From: Clostridioides sp.
Lineage (GTDB): Bacteria; Bacillota; Clostridia; Peptostreptococcales; Peptostreptococcaceae
Reading direction: 5' to 3'
DNA length: 64,000 bases
Assembly (NCBI GenBank): GCA_031261505.1
Contig: JAISJN010000004.1
Span: 1-64,000, forward strand
Shown here: piece after piece, positions 30,411 through 40,187 of the stretch
Numbering within the stretch: position 1 is the stretch's first letter
Layout of the letters: each line of letters opens with the position of its first letter
Translations under genes and position numbers: made by a program
The notes under the pieces: model-generated
Seen by the model: the letters and a program-made list of their open reading frames with translations, nothing else
Databases searched by the model: none
What the model was told of the DNA's origin: nothing

Positions 30411-31289
30411 ATGAATTTTCAAGATATGATACTTTCATTACAGAAGTATTGGTCAAGTAAGGGCTGTATCATGATGCAACCATACGATGTGGAGAAGGGT
30501 GCGGGTACTATGAATCCAAACACTTTCTTAAGATCGCTAGGACCAGAACCTTGGCAGGTGTGCTACGTTGAGCCTTCGAGAAGACCAGCTGACGGTAGAT
30601 ACGGTGAAAACCCTAATAGACTGTATCAACATCATCAATTTCAAGTTATACTAAAGCCATCACCAGATAATATACAAGAGCTTTATTTGGATAGTTTAAA
30701 AGAAATAGGAATAGACCCTAGAGAACACGATATAAGATTTGTAGAGGATAACTGGGAAGCTGCTACAGTCGGAGCGTGGGGACTAGGATGGGAAGTATGG
30801 CTAGACGGTATGGAAGTGACTCAGTTTACATATTTCCAACAAGTCGGAAACATAGAGTGTGAGCTTGAGACAGGTGAGATTACATACGGACTAGAGAGAC
30901 TTGCAATGTACATCCAAGGTGTGGACAATGTGTACGATATCAAATGGAACGACCACATCACTTACGGAGACGTGTTCAAGAAGGCAGAGTATGAAAACTC
31001 ATTATATGCATTTGAAGAATGTGATATAGATATGCTGTTTGGACTTTTCGACACATATGAAAAAGAATCACTTAGACTTATGGATTTAGGACTAGTCTTA
31101 CCTTCTTACGATTATGTATTAAAATGCTCTCACACATTCAATACCCTAGACGCAAGAGGAGCCATCGGTGTAAGCCAGAGGGCATCGTTCATAGGCAGGG
31201 TTAGAAATATGGCAAAGACAGTGGCATCAACATATATAAAACAGAGAGAAGAACTTGGATATCCTCTCTTAAAGGAAGGTGAGAGATAA
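30411..31289 (+). CDS. glyQ: Glycyl-tRNA synthetase alpha subunit
   Basis: [48 protein letters not shown]. Confidence 0.98.
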   Translation: MNFQDMILSLQKYWSSKGCIMMQPYDVEKGAGTMNPNTFLRSLGPEPWQVCYVEPSRRPADGRYGENPNRLYQHHQFQVILKPSPDNIQELYLDSLKEIGIDPREHDIRFVEDNWEAATVGAWGLGWEVWLDGMEVTQFTYFQQVGNIECELETGEITYGLERLAMYIQGVDNVYDIKWNDHITYGDVFKKAEYENSLYAFEECDIDMLFGLFDTYEKESLRLMDLGLVLPSYDYVLKCSHTFNTLDARGAIGVSQRASFIGRVRNMAKTVASTYIKQREELGYPLLKEGER

Positions 31290-33355
31290 TGAGCAACTAC
31301 CTTTTATTTGAGATCGGCGTGGAAGAGATGCCGTCTAGATTCGTAGGAAAGACACTTGAAGAATTAAAGAAAAACCTAGGTAAATCTCTAGAAGAGAATA
31401 GAATAGGTTTTGATGAAATAAAGGCCCTAGGTACTCCTAGAAGACTTACGCTTATAGTGGAAGGAATATCTGAGTCACAGACAGACCTAGAAGAGGAAGT
31501 AAAGGGACCATCTAAAAAGATAGCGGTAGACGAGGGTGGAAACTTCACAAAACCAGCTCTAGGATTTATGAAGAGCAAAGGTTTGAGCCAGGATGACATC
31601 TACTTCAAACAGGTAGGAAAAGACGAGTATATGTTTGCTACAATGAAGGAAGCTGGAGTAGCGACAGGAGAACTTTTAAAAGACCTGCTTCCACAGGCTA
31701 TAAAATCAGTAGTATTCCCTAAATCAATGCGTTGGGGCGGAAAGAACCTAAGATTTGTCAGACCAATAAGATGGCTAGTGACTATCTTAAATGACGTGGT
31801 TTTAGAATACGAGCTAGAGGGAATAGTTTCTTCTAACAAGACAAAGGGACATAGATTCCTTGGAGAAAGTGATTTTGAAGTGAGTTCACTAGAAGACTAT
31901 CTGGAAGAATTAGATAAAAACTACGTAATACTAGACCAACATAAGAGAAAAGAAATAATAAGGGAACAGTGCCTAAAGATTGCTGAAGAACTAGGTGGGG
32001 AAGTGGACTTAGATCCAGAACTACTTGAAGAAGTTACATTTATAGTAGAGTACCCTACTGCGTTTTACGGAGAGTTTGACAAAGAATATCTAAAACTACC
32101 AAAAGAAGTCGTTATAACTCCAATGAAACAACATCAGAGGTATTTCCCAGTTCTTAAGGACGGGAAATTACTTCCTAACTTCATAGCCGTTAGAAATGGA
32201 GATTCATACAAGATAGAAAACGTAAAAGAGGGTAACGAAAAAGTACTAGAAGCTAGACTAGCAGATGCGCTGTTCTTCTACAATGAAGACGCGAAAAAGC
32301 CTCTTGACGTATATATAGAAAAACTAAAAACAGTTGTCTTCCAAGAAAAACTTGGAACAATTTACGATAAGACTTTGAGAATAGACAAGTTGAGCTGCGA
32401 CATACTAGACGTCTTAGATATGCCTGGACTAAAGGAAGACACATCTAGATCGGCTAGACTCTCTAAGGCTGACCTAGTAACTGGAATGGTCGGAGAGTTC
32501 GACGAACTTCAGGGATACATGGGTAAAGAGTACGCTAAGGCGGATGGAGAAAAAGAAGCGGTCTGTGAGGCTATATACGAACACTATCTACCTAGGTTCT
32601 CAGGAGACGTGCTTCCTCAGACTACAAACGGAGCAGTGCTTTCGATTTCAGATAAATTGGATTCGATATCAGGATTCTTCGCAGTTGGAATCAAACCTAC
32701 AGGCTCTCAAGACCCATATGCGCTTAGACGTCAAGCCCTTGGTATAATAAGCATACTTATGGACCAAAAAATAGATGTAGATTTTAAACACCTAGTAGAG
32801 CTAGCCTTAAATAACTACTCTGAACTAGACTTCGATAAGGACGAGGTAATCGTAAGTATTATGGACTTCTTTAGAGATAGAATAAGGGTTCAGTTTAAGG
32901 AAATGGGATTGAGATACGACGTAGTTGACGCTGTAATAAGTTCAGACGTTAACAGTATATACGACCTTTACCTAAGGGGAGTAGCCCTAAACGCATGGCT
33001 TGATAGAGATGAATTAATAGCTATGCTGACTGCATTCAACAGGGTATCTACATTAGCTGAAAAGGCGAAATCTAATTTGGTAGACGAGTACCTACTAAAA
33101 GAAGATGCAGAAATCAAGTTAAACAACGCATTCAAGGATGTAAAGACAAAGGTTGCAAACCATCTTGCACATAAAGAATACGCAGAGGCTCTTGAAATAT
33201 TCGCAGGCCTTAGACCAGTTGTAGACGAAATGTTCGAAAATGTAATGGTAATGGACAAGGATGAGGTAGTTAAAAATAATAGACTAGCTCTAATAAGAGA
33301 AATATATGAAACTATGCTAACAATCTGTGACCTGTCTAAGATAGTTTATAAATAG
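31289..33355 (+). CDS. glyS: Glycyl-tRNA synthetase beta subunit
   Basis: LLFEIGVEEMPSRFVGKTLEELKKNLGK; start overlaps glyQ stop (TAATG). Confidence 0.97.
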   Translation: MSNYLLFEIGVEEMPSRFVGKTLEELKKNLGKSLEENRIGFDEIKALGTPRRLTLIVEGISESQTDLEEEVKGPSKKIAVDEGGNFTKPALGFMKSKGLSQDDIYFKQVGKDEYMFATMKEAGVATGELLKDLLPQAIKSVVFPKSMRWGGKNLRFVRPIRWLVTILNDVVLEYELEGIVSSNKTKGHRFLGESDFEVSSLEDYLEELDKNYVILDQHKRKEIIREQCLKIAEELGGEVDLDPELLEEVTFIVEYPTAFYGEFDKEYLKLPKEVVITPMKQHQRYFPVLKDGKLLPNFIAVRNGDSYKIENVKEGNEKVLEARLADALFFYNEDAKKPLDVYIEKLKTVVFQEKLGTIYDKTLRIDKLSCDILDVLDMPGLKEDTSRSARLSKADLVTGMVGEFDELQGYMGKEYAKADGEKEAVCEAIYEHYLPRFSGDVLPQTTNGAVLSISDKLDSISGFFAVGIKPTGSQDPYALRRQALGIISILMDQKIDVDFKHLVELALNNYSELDFDKDEVIVSIMDFFRDRIRVQFKEMGLRYDVVDAVISSDVNSIYDLYLRGVALNAWLDRDELIAMLTAFNRVSTLAEKAKSNLVDEYLLKEDAEIKLNNAFKDVKTKVANHLAHKEYAEALEIFAGLRPVVDEMFENVMVMDKDEVVKNNRLALIREIYETMLTICDLSKIVYK

Positions 33356-33431
33356 AGATAGATTGATAAATTTAATGTCGATAAATATTTTTTTAAGAAT
33401 ATCGGCTAAAAAAATTAAATATGATGCATAA

Positions 33432-33474
33432 TAAGGGCTAACTACAGTAACTAAATGCAGTTAGCCCTTAATTT
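33432..33474 (+). terminator. Rho-independent terminator after glyS
   Basis: aagggctaactacagtaactaaatgcagttagcccttaatttt. Confidence 0.8.
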
Positions 33475-33597
33475 TACCTTAAATTACGTTTTTGTAAAAT
33501 TATACGAAATTAATTAAGTATTTACAGAACACATTATGAATTATATAATATACTATATTGGGAGTAAAGCTAATAAAGTATAGCACATTGAAAGAAG

Positions 33598-34236
33598 GTG
33601 GAGTTAATTCAACTTAATGAGAGGCAGCATAAGATAATAGAAATCGTAAAAGAAAATGAACCTATAACAAGTGAACATATAGCGGCAACCCTCAATGTTA
33701 CGAGGGCGACATTGAGATCCGACCTGGCTATACTTACTATGACAGGCATCTTGGATGCTAGGCCAAAGGTGGGGTATTTTTACACTGGGATAAGCAATGT
33801 AAACCTATTTGGCGATTCTCTCAGAGACAAGAAGGTCGAAGACGTGATGAGCATACCCTCGCTTGCAAGGAAAGACGAGAGCGTATACGATGTGATAGTG
33901 ACTATGTTTTTATCGGATGTAGGGAGCGTCGTGATAATCGATGAGAATGACTTGGTATGTGGTATAGTTTCTAGAAAGGATATGCTTAAGGCAACTATAG
34001 GAGGGCTCGACATCAATAAGATACCAATAGGTATGATAATGACGAGGACACCTAATGTAGTTACTGCTAGCAAGGACGATACTATACTCATGGCTACCAA
34101 AAAGATAATCGAACACGAGATAGACTCACTTCCAGTGGTTGAATACTGCGGTGAAGAAAATAAAGAGATGAAGCTTGTAGGTAGGCTTTCAAAAACGAGT
34201 ATCGCGAAACTATTTTTGGAAATCATAGATAATTAG
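33598..34236 (+). CDS. CcpN-like transcriptional regulator (HTH plus two CBS domains)
   Basis: QLNERQHKIIEIVKENEPITSEHIAATLNVTRATLRSDLAILTMTGILDARPKVGYFYTG; CBS repeats; next to PPDK regulator and ppdK. Confidence 0.9.
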   Translation: MELIQLNERQHKIIEIVKENEPITSEHIAATLNVTRATLRSDLAILTMTGILDARPKVGYFYTGISNVNLFGDSLRDKKVEDVMSIPSLARKDESVYDVIVTMFLSDVGSVVIIDENDLVCGIVSRKDMLKATIGGLDINKIPIGMIMTRTPNVVTASKDDTILMATKKIIEHEIDSLPVVEYCGEENKEMKLVGRLSKTSIAKLFLEIIDN

Positions 34237-34247
34237 GAGGAATTCCA

Positions 34248-35075
34248 ATGGAACACATAATCATATACGTCCTATCCGACTCAGTCGGAGAGACTGCTCA
34301 ACAGGTAGTAAGAGCTGCCATGTCGCAATTCAACATCTACGACACATACGAGATGAGAAGATTCCCTTATATATCGGATGAAACCATCTTGATGGATGCT
34401 TTAAATAGTGCAAAAACAGAGAATGCAATGGTCGTATACACCTTGGTAAATCAAAAGCTATGCTCTTTAACGAGGGAGTTTTGCGATACGCAAGAGCTGT
34501 GTAGCACGGACTTGTTGAGTAATCTATTAGAAGCTATAAGCGTAAAGACAAATAAAAAACCATCAGGGGAAGCTGGTATCATCAGAAAGATGGATGATTC
34601 TTACTTCCACAGAGTAGAGGCTATAGAGTTCTCTGTAAAATACGATGACGGTAAGGACCCTAGAGGAATACTACAGGCAGATTTAGTATTGGTTGGAGTA
34701 TCTAGAACATCTAAGACACCTCTTAGTATGTACTTGGCAAATATGAATATAAAGGTGGCAAATGTGCCTTTAGTTCCTGAGATACCAGTGCCAAAAGAAG
34801 TGTTTGAGGTTTCATCTAGAAAGGTGATAGGTCTTACAAACTCGCCAGATGTATTGAATTGCATAAGAACTGCTAGACTAAAGTCTATGGGGCTCTCTGG
34901 CGCCGCAAACTACGCCAATTACGAGAGAATCCTACAGGAGTTAGACTACTCTGACGAAATAATAAAAAAGATAGGCTGCCCAGTGATAAACGTTGCCAAC
35001 AGAGCAATTGAAGAAACAGCTGCCATTATAATAGATATAATGAAAGAAAATGGTATCAAAGTAAATAGGGATTAG
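34248..35075 (+). CDS. Pyruvate, phosphate dikinase regulatory protein (kinase/pyrophosphorylase)
   Basis: MEHIIIYVLSDSVGETAQQVVRAAMSQF; LVGVSRTSKTPLSMYLAN; directly upstream of ppdK. Confidence 0.95.
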   Translation: MEHIIIYVLSDSVGETAQQVVRAAMSQFNIYDTYEMRRFPYISDETILMDALNSAKTENAMVVYTLVNQKLCSLTREFCDTQELCSTDLLSNLLEAISVKTNKKPSGEAGIIRKMDDSYFHRVEAIEFSVKYDDGKDPRGILQADLVLVGVSRTSKTPLSMYLANMNIKVANVPLVPEIPVPKEVFEVSSRKVIGLTNSPDVLNCIRTARLKSMGLSGAANYANYERILQELDYSDEIIKKIGCPVINVANRAIEETAAIIIDIMKENGIKVNRD

Positions 35076-35128
35076 CAAGCAAACGAAATACAAAAACCAA
35101 AATTCAGATTACAAAATGGAGGGTTAAT

Positions 35129-37756
35129 ATGAGTACAAAATTTGTTTACGATTTTAAAGAGGGAAATAAGGAAATGAAATACCTTCTTGGAGGAAAGGGG
35201 TCAAACCTAGCAGAGATGACCAACATAGGTCTTCCAGTGCCTCCAGGATTCACTATTACAACAGAGGCGTGTAATGACTACTATGCGAGCGAAAAGAGCA
35301 TAAAGGCAGAAATTAGAGAAGAGATTAAATCACATCTAGAAACCCTAGAAAAAAATCTCGGAAAGACTTTGGGAAGCGATAAGAACCCACTACTGGTTTC
35401 AGTTCGATCTGGAGCAGTGTTTTCGATGCCTGGAATGATGGATACAATACTAAACCTAGGACTAAACGATATTAGCGTAATAGGTCTGACAGAAGCAACT
35501 AAAAACGAAAGATTCGCATACGATAGCTACAGAAGATTTATCCAAATGTTTTCAGATGTAGCCATGGAGGTGCCTAAATATAAATTCGAAAGCGTACTAG
35601 ATAGAATTAAGGAAGAAAAAGGCTATGCTCAAGATACTGATTTAACTACAGAAGATCTAAAGGCTATAGTAGAAGAATTTAAAGCTATATACAAAAAAGA
35701 AATAGGAAATCCATTCCCACAGGATCCAAAAGAGCAACTTCTCCTCGCTATAGAAGCGGTATTTAGATCTTGGAACAACAACCGTGCAATAGTTTACCGT
35801 AAATTAAACGATATAGACAACAACCTTGGAACAGCAGTAAATATCCAGTCTATGGTATTTGGAAACATGGGGGACACAAGTGGTACAGGGGTTGCATTTA
35901 CAAGGAATCCAGCTACTGGAGAAAATAAATTATTCGGTGAATACTTGATAAACGCTCAAGGTGAGGACGTCGTAGCGGGAATAAGAACCCCTCAAGATAT
36001 ATCTACACTTGGGACAGTAATGCCAGATGTATTCAAACAATTTGTAGAGATAACACACACCCTAGAAGGTCATTACAGGGATATGCAGGATATAGAGTTC
36101 ACAATAGAAAACGAAAGATTATTTATTCTACAGACTAGAAATGGTAAGAGAACGGCTCAAGCAGCTATAAACGTAGTAGTAGACCTAGTAGATGCAGGGA
36201 TAATAGATGAAAAAGAAGCTATAATGAGGATAGAACCAAATCAACTAGACCAGCTTCTACACCCTAAATTCGAAGATGCAGCTATAAACTCATCTGCAGC
36301 TATAGCAAAGGGACTTCCAGCCTCACCTGGTGCAGCCAGCGGTAAAATATACTTCAATGCAGACGATGCAGTAGAAGCAGCTGGTAGAGGAGAAAAGGTT
36401 ATACTAGTTAGACTTGAAACATCACCAGAAGATATAGAAGGTATGGTAAAAGCTGAAGGTATACTTACAGCAAGAGGTGGAATGACTTCACATGCGGCAG
36501 TTGTAGCGAGAGGTATGGGTAAATGCTGTGTCGCAGGTTGTGGAGAATTAAACGTAGACGAAATAAACAAAGAAGTATCAGCTAAAGGATTGGTATTAAA
36601 CGAAGGAGACTATATCTCGATAGACGGATCAACTGGAAAAGTATACGTAGGAGAAATCAAAAAGACAGAAGTGTCTCTATCAGGTAATTTTGGAAGATTG
36701 ATGGGATGGGTCGATAAATATAAACAAATGGCAGTTAGAACCAATGCAGATAACCCTAGGGACTCAAGGGCTGCAGTAGAATTCGGAGCTGAAGGAATAG
36801 GGCTTTGCAGAACTGAGCACATGTTCTTCGAGGAAGACAGGATAGAGGCAGTTAGAGAAATGATACTTTCCGACTCAGTAGAAGAAAGAGAAAAGGCATT
36901 GGAAAGAATAATACCTATGCAAAGACGTGATTTTGTAGAGATATTTGAAGTCATGGACGGAAAACCAGTGAACATAAGACTTCTAGATCCACCACTACAT
37001 GAATTCCTGCCACAGGACGACGAAACTATAAAAGAGTTGGCTAAAAACATGGGAAGAAGCGTAAGCGATATAAAGAAAAAAATTGTAGACCTACATGAAT
37101 TCAACCCAATGTTAGGGCACAGGGGTTGTAGACTTGCAGTTACATTCCCAGAAATCTGTGTTATGCAGGCTAAGGCAATAATGCAAGGTGCTATAGAAGC
37201 AACTAAAAAAGGAATAAAGGTAACGCCAGAAATAATGGTTCCTCTAGTAGGTGAAGTAAACGAACTCAAATTGCTAAGGGGAATAATAGTTGAAACAGTT
37301 GAAGAAGTTATAAAACAAGAAGGAGTAGCAGTAGACTATACAGTAGGTACTATGATTGAGATACCGAGAGCCTGCTTGACTTCTGACGAAATAGCAGAAG
37401 TTGCTGACTTCTACAGCTTCGGAACAAACGACCTTACACAGATGACTTACGGATACTCAAGAGACGATGCTGGTAAGTTCTTAGGGGAGTACGAGGATAA
37501 GGGAATCCTTGAAAAGGATCCGTTCCAAGTTCTTGATCAAACAGGTGTAGGTAAACTAGTTAAGATGGCTGCAGAACTAGGTAGGGGTGTTAAACCAGAT
37601 CTTAAATTGGGTATCTGCGGTGAACACGGTGGTGAACCATCTTCAGTTGAATTCTGCTACAACCTAGGACTAAACTACGTATCTTGTTCGCCATTTAGGG
37701 TGCCAATAGCTAGACTAGCGGCAGCACAAGCATCAATAAAAAATCCTAGAAAATAA
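35129..37756 (+). CDS. ppdK: Pyruvate, phosphate dikinase
   Basis: LLGGKGSNLAEMTNIGLPVPPGFTITTEACNDY; GGMTSHAAVVARGMGKCCVAGC; FGTNDLTQMTYGYSRDDAGKF. Confidence 0.98.
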   Translation: MSTKFVYDFKEGNKEMKYLLGGKGSNLAEMTNIGLPVPPGFTITTEACNDYYASEKSIKAEIREEIKSHLETLEKNLGKTLGSDKNPLLVSVRSGAVFSMPGMMDTILNLGLNDISVIGLTEATKNERFAYDSYRRFIQMFSDVAMEVPKYKFESVLDRIKEEKGYAQDTDLTTEDLKAIVEEFKAIYKKEIGNPFPQDPKEQLLLAIEAVFRSWNNNRAIVYRKLNDIDNNLGTAVNIQSMVFGNMGDTSGTGVAFTRNPATGENKLFGEYLINAQGEDVVAGIRTPQDISTLGTVMPDVFKQFVEITHTLEGHYRDMQDIEFTIENERLFILQTRNGKRTAQAAINVVVDLVDAGIIDEKEAIMRIEPNQLDQLLHPKFEDAAINSSAAIAKGLPASPGAASGKIYFNADDAVEAAGRGEKVILVRLETSPEDIEGMVKAEGILTARGGMTSHAAVVARGMGKCCVAGCGELNVDEINKEVSAKGLVLNEGDYISIDGSTGKVYVGEIKKTEVSLSGNFGRLMGWVDKYKQMAVRTNADNPRDSRAAVEFGAEGIGLCRTEHMFFEEDRIEAVREMILSDSVEEREKALERIIPMQRRDFVEIFEVMDGKPVNIRLLDPPLHEFLPQDDETIKELAKNMGRSVSDIKKKIVDLHEFNPMLGHRGCRLAVTFPEICVMQAKAIMQGAIEATKKGIKVTPEIMVPLVGEVNELKLLRGIIVETVEEVIKQEGVAVDYTVGTMIEIPRACLTSDEIAEVADFYSFGTNDLTQMTYGYSRDDAGKFLGEYEDKGILEKDPFQVLDQTGVGKLVKMAAELGRGVKPDLKLGICGEHGGEPSSVEFCYNLGLNYVSCSPFRVPIARLAAAQASIKNPRK

Positions 37757-37763
37757 CTAAAAT

Positions 37764-37803
37764 TGGAAAGATGTCCCCCGACTAAATGGGTGGGCATCTT
37801 TCT
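37764..37803 (+). terminator. Hairpin after ppdK
   Basis: gaaagatgtcccccgactaaatgggtgggcatctttctc. Confidence 0.65.
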
Positions 37804-37961
37804 CAATGTGTAGGTAAAAAATTTTGCGCTACAGACGTAGATGTAATAGATAAAAGATCCTAGAAAATAATTTGACAAATTTAGAGTTTAGCATTATTAT
37901 TTAAGGTAAGAAATCAATAAATAATTAATTGCTAAACAAAATTAAATATATTTGCGTATTA

Positions 37962-38112
37962 GGTTCTCAGATGAGAATAATAGGGAAAGAGGTTAAATTC
38001 CTCTACAGCCCTCGCTACTGTAATGCAGACGAAATTTATAATACCACTGTAATTTTTTTATGGGAAGGTAAATAGTAGGATGAAGCTAAGTCAGGAGACC
38101 TGCCTAGTATGG
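37962..38112 (+). promoter_or_regulatory. Cobalamin (B12) riboswitch
   Basis: gggaaagaggttaaattcctctacagccctcgctactgtaatgcagacgaaat...ccactg...tgggaaggtaaatagtaggatgaagctaagtcaggagacctgcct, including the B12-box-type AGTCAGGAGACCTGCC. Confidence 0.95.
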
Positions 38113-38213
38113 AATAAATTTTTTCGAGGAGAAGAAATTTGTTATTCTACTTATGGTGCGTCAATTTGTAGGTGTATTTGTTTGTATTCAAATTCACGAT
38201 ACTAATAATAGAT

Positions 38214-38247
38214 AAAAAGTCTAACTCTTCGGTTAGGCTTTTTTTTA
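38214..38247 (+). terminator. Intrinsic terminator downstream of the cobalamin riboswitch
   Basis: aaaaagtctaactcttcggttaggctttttttt: stem plus U-tract. Confidence 0.9.
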
Positions 38248-38287
38248 TTGCTTGATTTAAATTATTGATTGAGGAGGGAGTTTAGGA

Positions 38288-40057
38288 ATGAAGAAATTTA
38301 GAAATACTACAAAATTATTTATATCAATGTTTATCACATTAGTCGTGTTGATAGGAATAATGCCAAATAGTTTTGCGTACGAGGTAAATAACAGAACAGG
38401 TTCACCAGCTGGTCATGTGACGATGACAGTTGAAAAATTTACCTTAGGTCAAGGATATATCAGAGAGCCTATAAGGATGCACTTTAACACTGGGGATACT
38501 TATGAAGATCTAATCAAGAGATTCTTAGGCGAAGGAAATTACGATGGAAATGGATCAAAGGACGATGGTATGGGATATTATTTATCTGCTGTCAAAGATC
38601 CAGACACAAGCGCTATAAACGTGCCAGGGTACATAAAGAATAAAATAGAAGAGGGGGATTTAAACCTTCAAAGAAATGATCCAAAAGATTTCTTAAGCGA
38701 GATGGACTACACATTTATGTCTGGATGGATGTACTCAGTGAATAATCAATTCCTAGGTTATGGACTTAGCCGAGCTATACCTAAGGACGGAGATGTAGCG
38801 AGATTTCAATTCACCCTACATGGATATGGGAAAGATCTAGGAGATAATAGTTTTGAAACAGGAAATCCATATATCACAGTAGCTGATAAAACTAAACTTA
38901 CAGCAAAAGTAGGAGAGGTAAACAGCTCATCAGATAAGTCTAAGATGCTTACAAATTCAGGTGTAAAAGAAGCGTACAAGCATGCGCTGAAAGATGTTCT
39001 TCCAAATATGGAAGTAAGTCAGAAAGACGTAGACCAAGCTCTTAAAAATATTGAATCAGCCTTAGCTGAATACGATAAAAATGAACAGGGCAATGGACAA
39101 GGTGGAACAGGTGGAGGATCTGGAGGCGGATCAGTGACACCTAGCACGCCAAGTGTAAATGTAGAAAAACTTTCGGGCAGCAACAGATATGAAACAAGTG
39201 CGAAAATAAGCGAGAAAGGATTTGCAAATGCCGACAACATCGTAGTTGTAAACAGCTCGTCACTACCGGACGCACTTTCAGTAACACCATTTGCAAAATC
39301 AATAGACGCACCAGTTCTACTTACGGACAAGAACATATTGAATGAGAAAACTCTCAAGGAAATAAAGAGATTATGTGCAAAGAAGGTATATCTAATAGGT
39401 GGGGAAAACTCTATAAGCTCTGTTGTAGAAAATAACCTAAAGAGCGATAAATACGAAATAGAGAGAATAAAGGGTACAAACAGATATGATACATCATTAG
39501 AAATAGCTGATAAACTTGGAAAAACTTCAAAATCAACAGAAGCCATGGTGGTCAATGGTGAAAAAGGACTTGCAGATGCAGTGAGTGTAGGTGCTATATC
39601 GGCGACAAAGAATATGCCAGTAATTCTGACAAATGCTACAGATAATATGAAGGATGTAAATTCGTTTATCAAAGCAAAAGATATAAAGAAGGTGTACGCT
39701 GTAGGTGGAGAAAAATTATTCTCAAAAGAATCAGATAAACTACCTGGACTAGAGAGGATATATGGAAACGATAGAAACGAAACAAATAAGAAGGTAATAG
39801 AAAGATTCTACTCAGAAAAACAATTAAATAATCTTTATGTATGTAAAAATGGATCGCCAAAAACAATTGACTTAATAGATTCGCTTTCAGTAGGAGTACT
39901 TGCAAGCAAGACAGAAGCACCGATACTTTTGGTTGGAAGCTCGTTGAGCACAGGTCAGAAGGAATTGATAAAAGCTAAGAACTTTAAGACCTTGACTCAG
40001 GTCGGCGGAAACGGAAATGAAAAGGCATTTGAAGAGATAGTTGGTTTAGTGAAATAA
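38288..40057 (+). CDS. Secreted DUF4430 (transcobalamin beta-like) protein with C-terminal CWB2 repeats
   Basis: Signal peptide; MTVEKFTLGQGYIREPIRMHFNTGDTYEDLIKRFL...MSGWMYSVNNQFLGYGLSRAIPKDGDVARFQFTLHGYGKDLG; Gly linker GGTGGGSGGGS; CWB2 repeats LSGSNRYETSAKIS. Confidence 0.9.
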   Translation: MKKFRNTTKLFISMFITLVVLIGIMPNSFAYEVNNRTGSPAGHVTMTVEKFTLGQGYIREPIRMHFNTGDTYEDLIKRFLGEGNYDGNGSKDDGMGYYLSAVKDPDTSAINVPGYIKNKIEEGDLNLQRNDPKDFLSEMDYTFMSGWMYSVNNQFLGYGLSRAIPKDGDVARFQFTLHGYGKDLGDNSFETGNPYITVADKTKLTAKVGEVNSSSDKSKMLTNSGVKEAYKHALKDVLPNMEVSQKDVDQALKNIESALAEYDKNEQGNGQGGTGGGSGGGSVTPSTPSVNVEKLSGSNRYETSAKISEKGFANADNIVVVNSSSLPDALSVTPFAKSIDAPVLLTDKNILNEKTLKEIKRLCAKKVYLIGGENSISSVVENNLKSDKYEIERIKGTNRYDTSLEIADKLGKTSKSTEAMVVNGEKGLADAVSVGAISATKNMPVILTNATDNMKDVNSFIKAKDIKKVYAVGGEKLFSKESDKLPGLERIYGNDRNETNKKVIERFYSEKQLNNLYVCKNGSPKTIDLIDSLSVGVLASKTEAPILLVGSSLSTGQKELIKAKNFKTLTQVGGNGNEKAFEEIVGLVK

Positions 40058-40117
40058 ATAGCATAAGTGCATAAATAAAGTTAGTATAGATAAAGTTAGA
40101 AGACCTATAAATAAGTA

Positions 40118-40157
40118 ATGGAGATTATCCCCACCTAAGGTTGGGGGTATTCTCTTT
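40118..40157 (+). terminator. Hairpin between first and second B12-locus genes
   Basis: gagattatccccacctaaggttgggggtattctctttaaa. Confidence 0.6.
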
Positions 40158-40187
40158 AAAAATAAAAGAAGGTGAGGTGGAAAATTT

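Noticed and set aside
33598-33609. Possible ATT start for the ccpN-like gene
   Set aside because: The SD overlaps the GTG start, but the GTG gives the N-terminal length I expect from memory of CcpN-type proteins, so GTG is kept.
36610-37269. 219-aa minus-strand ORF inside ppdK
   Set aside because: Antisense to highly conserved PPDK coding sequence; no SD or family features.
39019-39672. 217-aa minus-strand ORF inside the DUF4430/CWB2 gene
   Set aside because: Antisense to CWB2 repeats; composition mirrors the coding strand.
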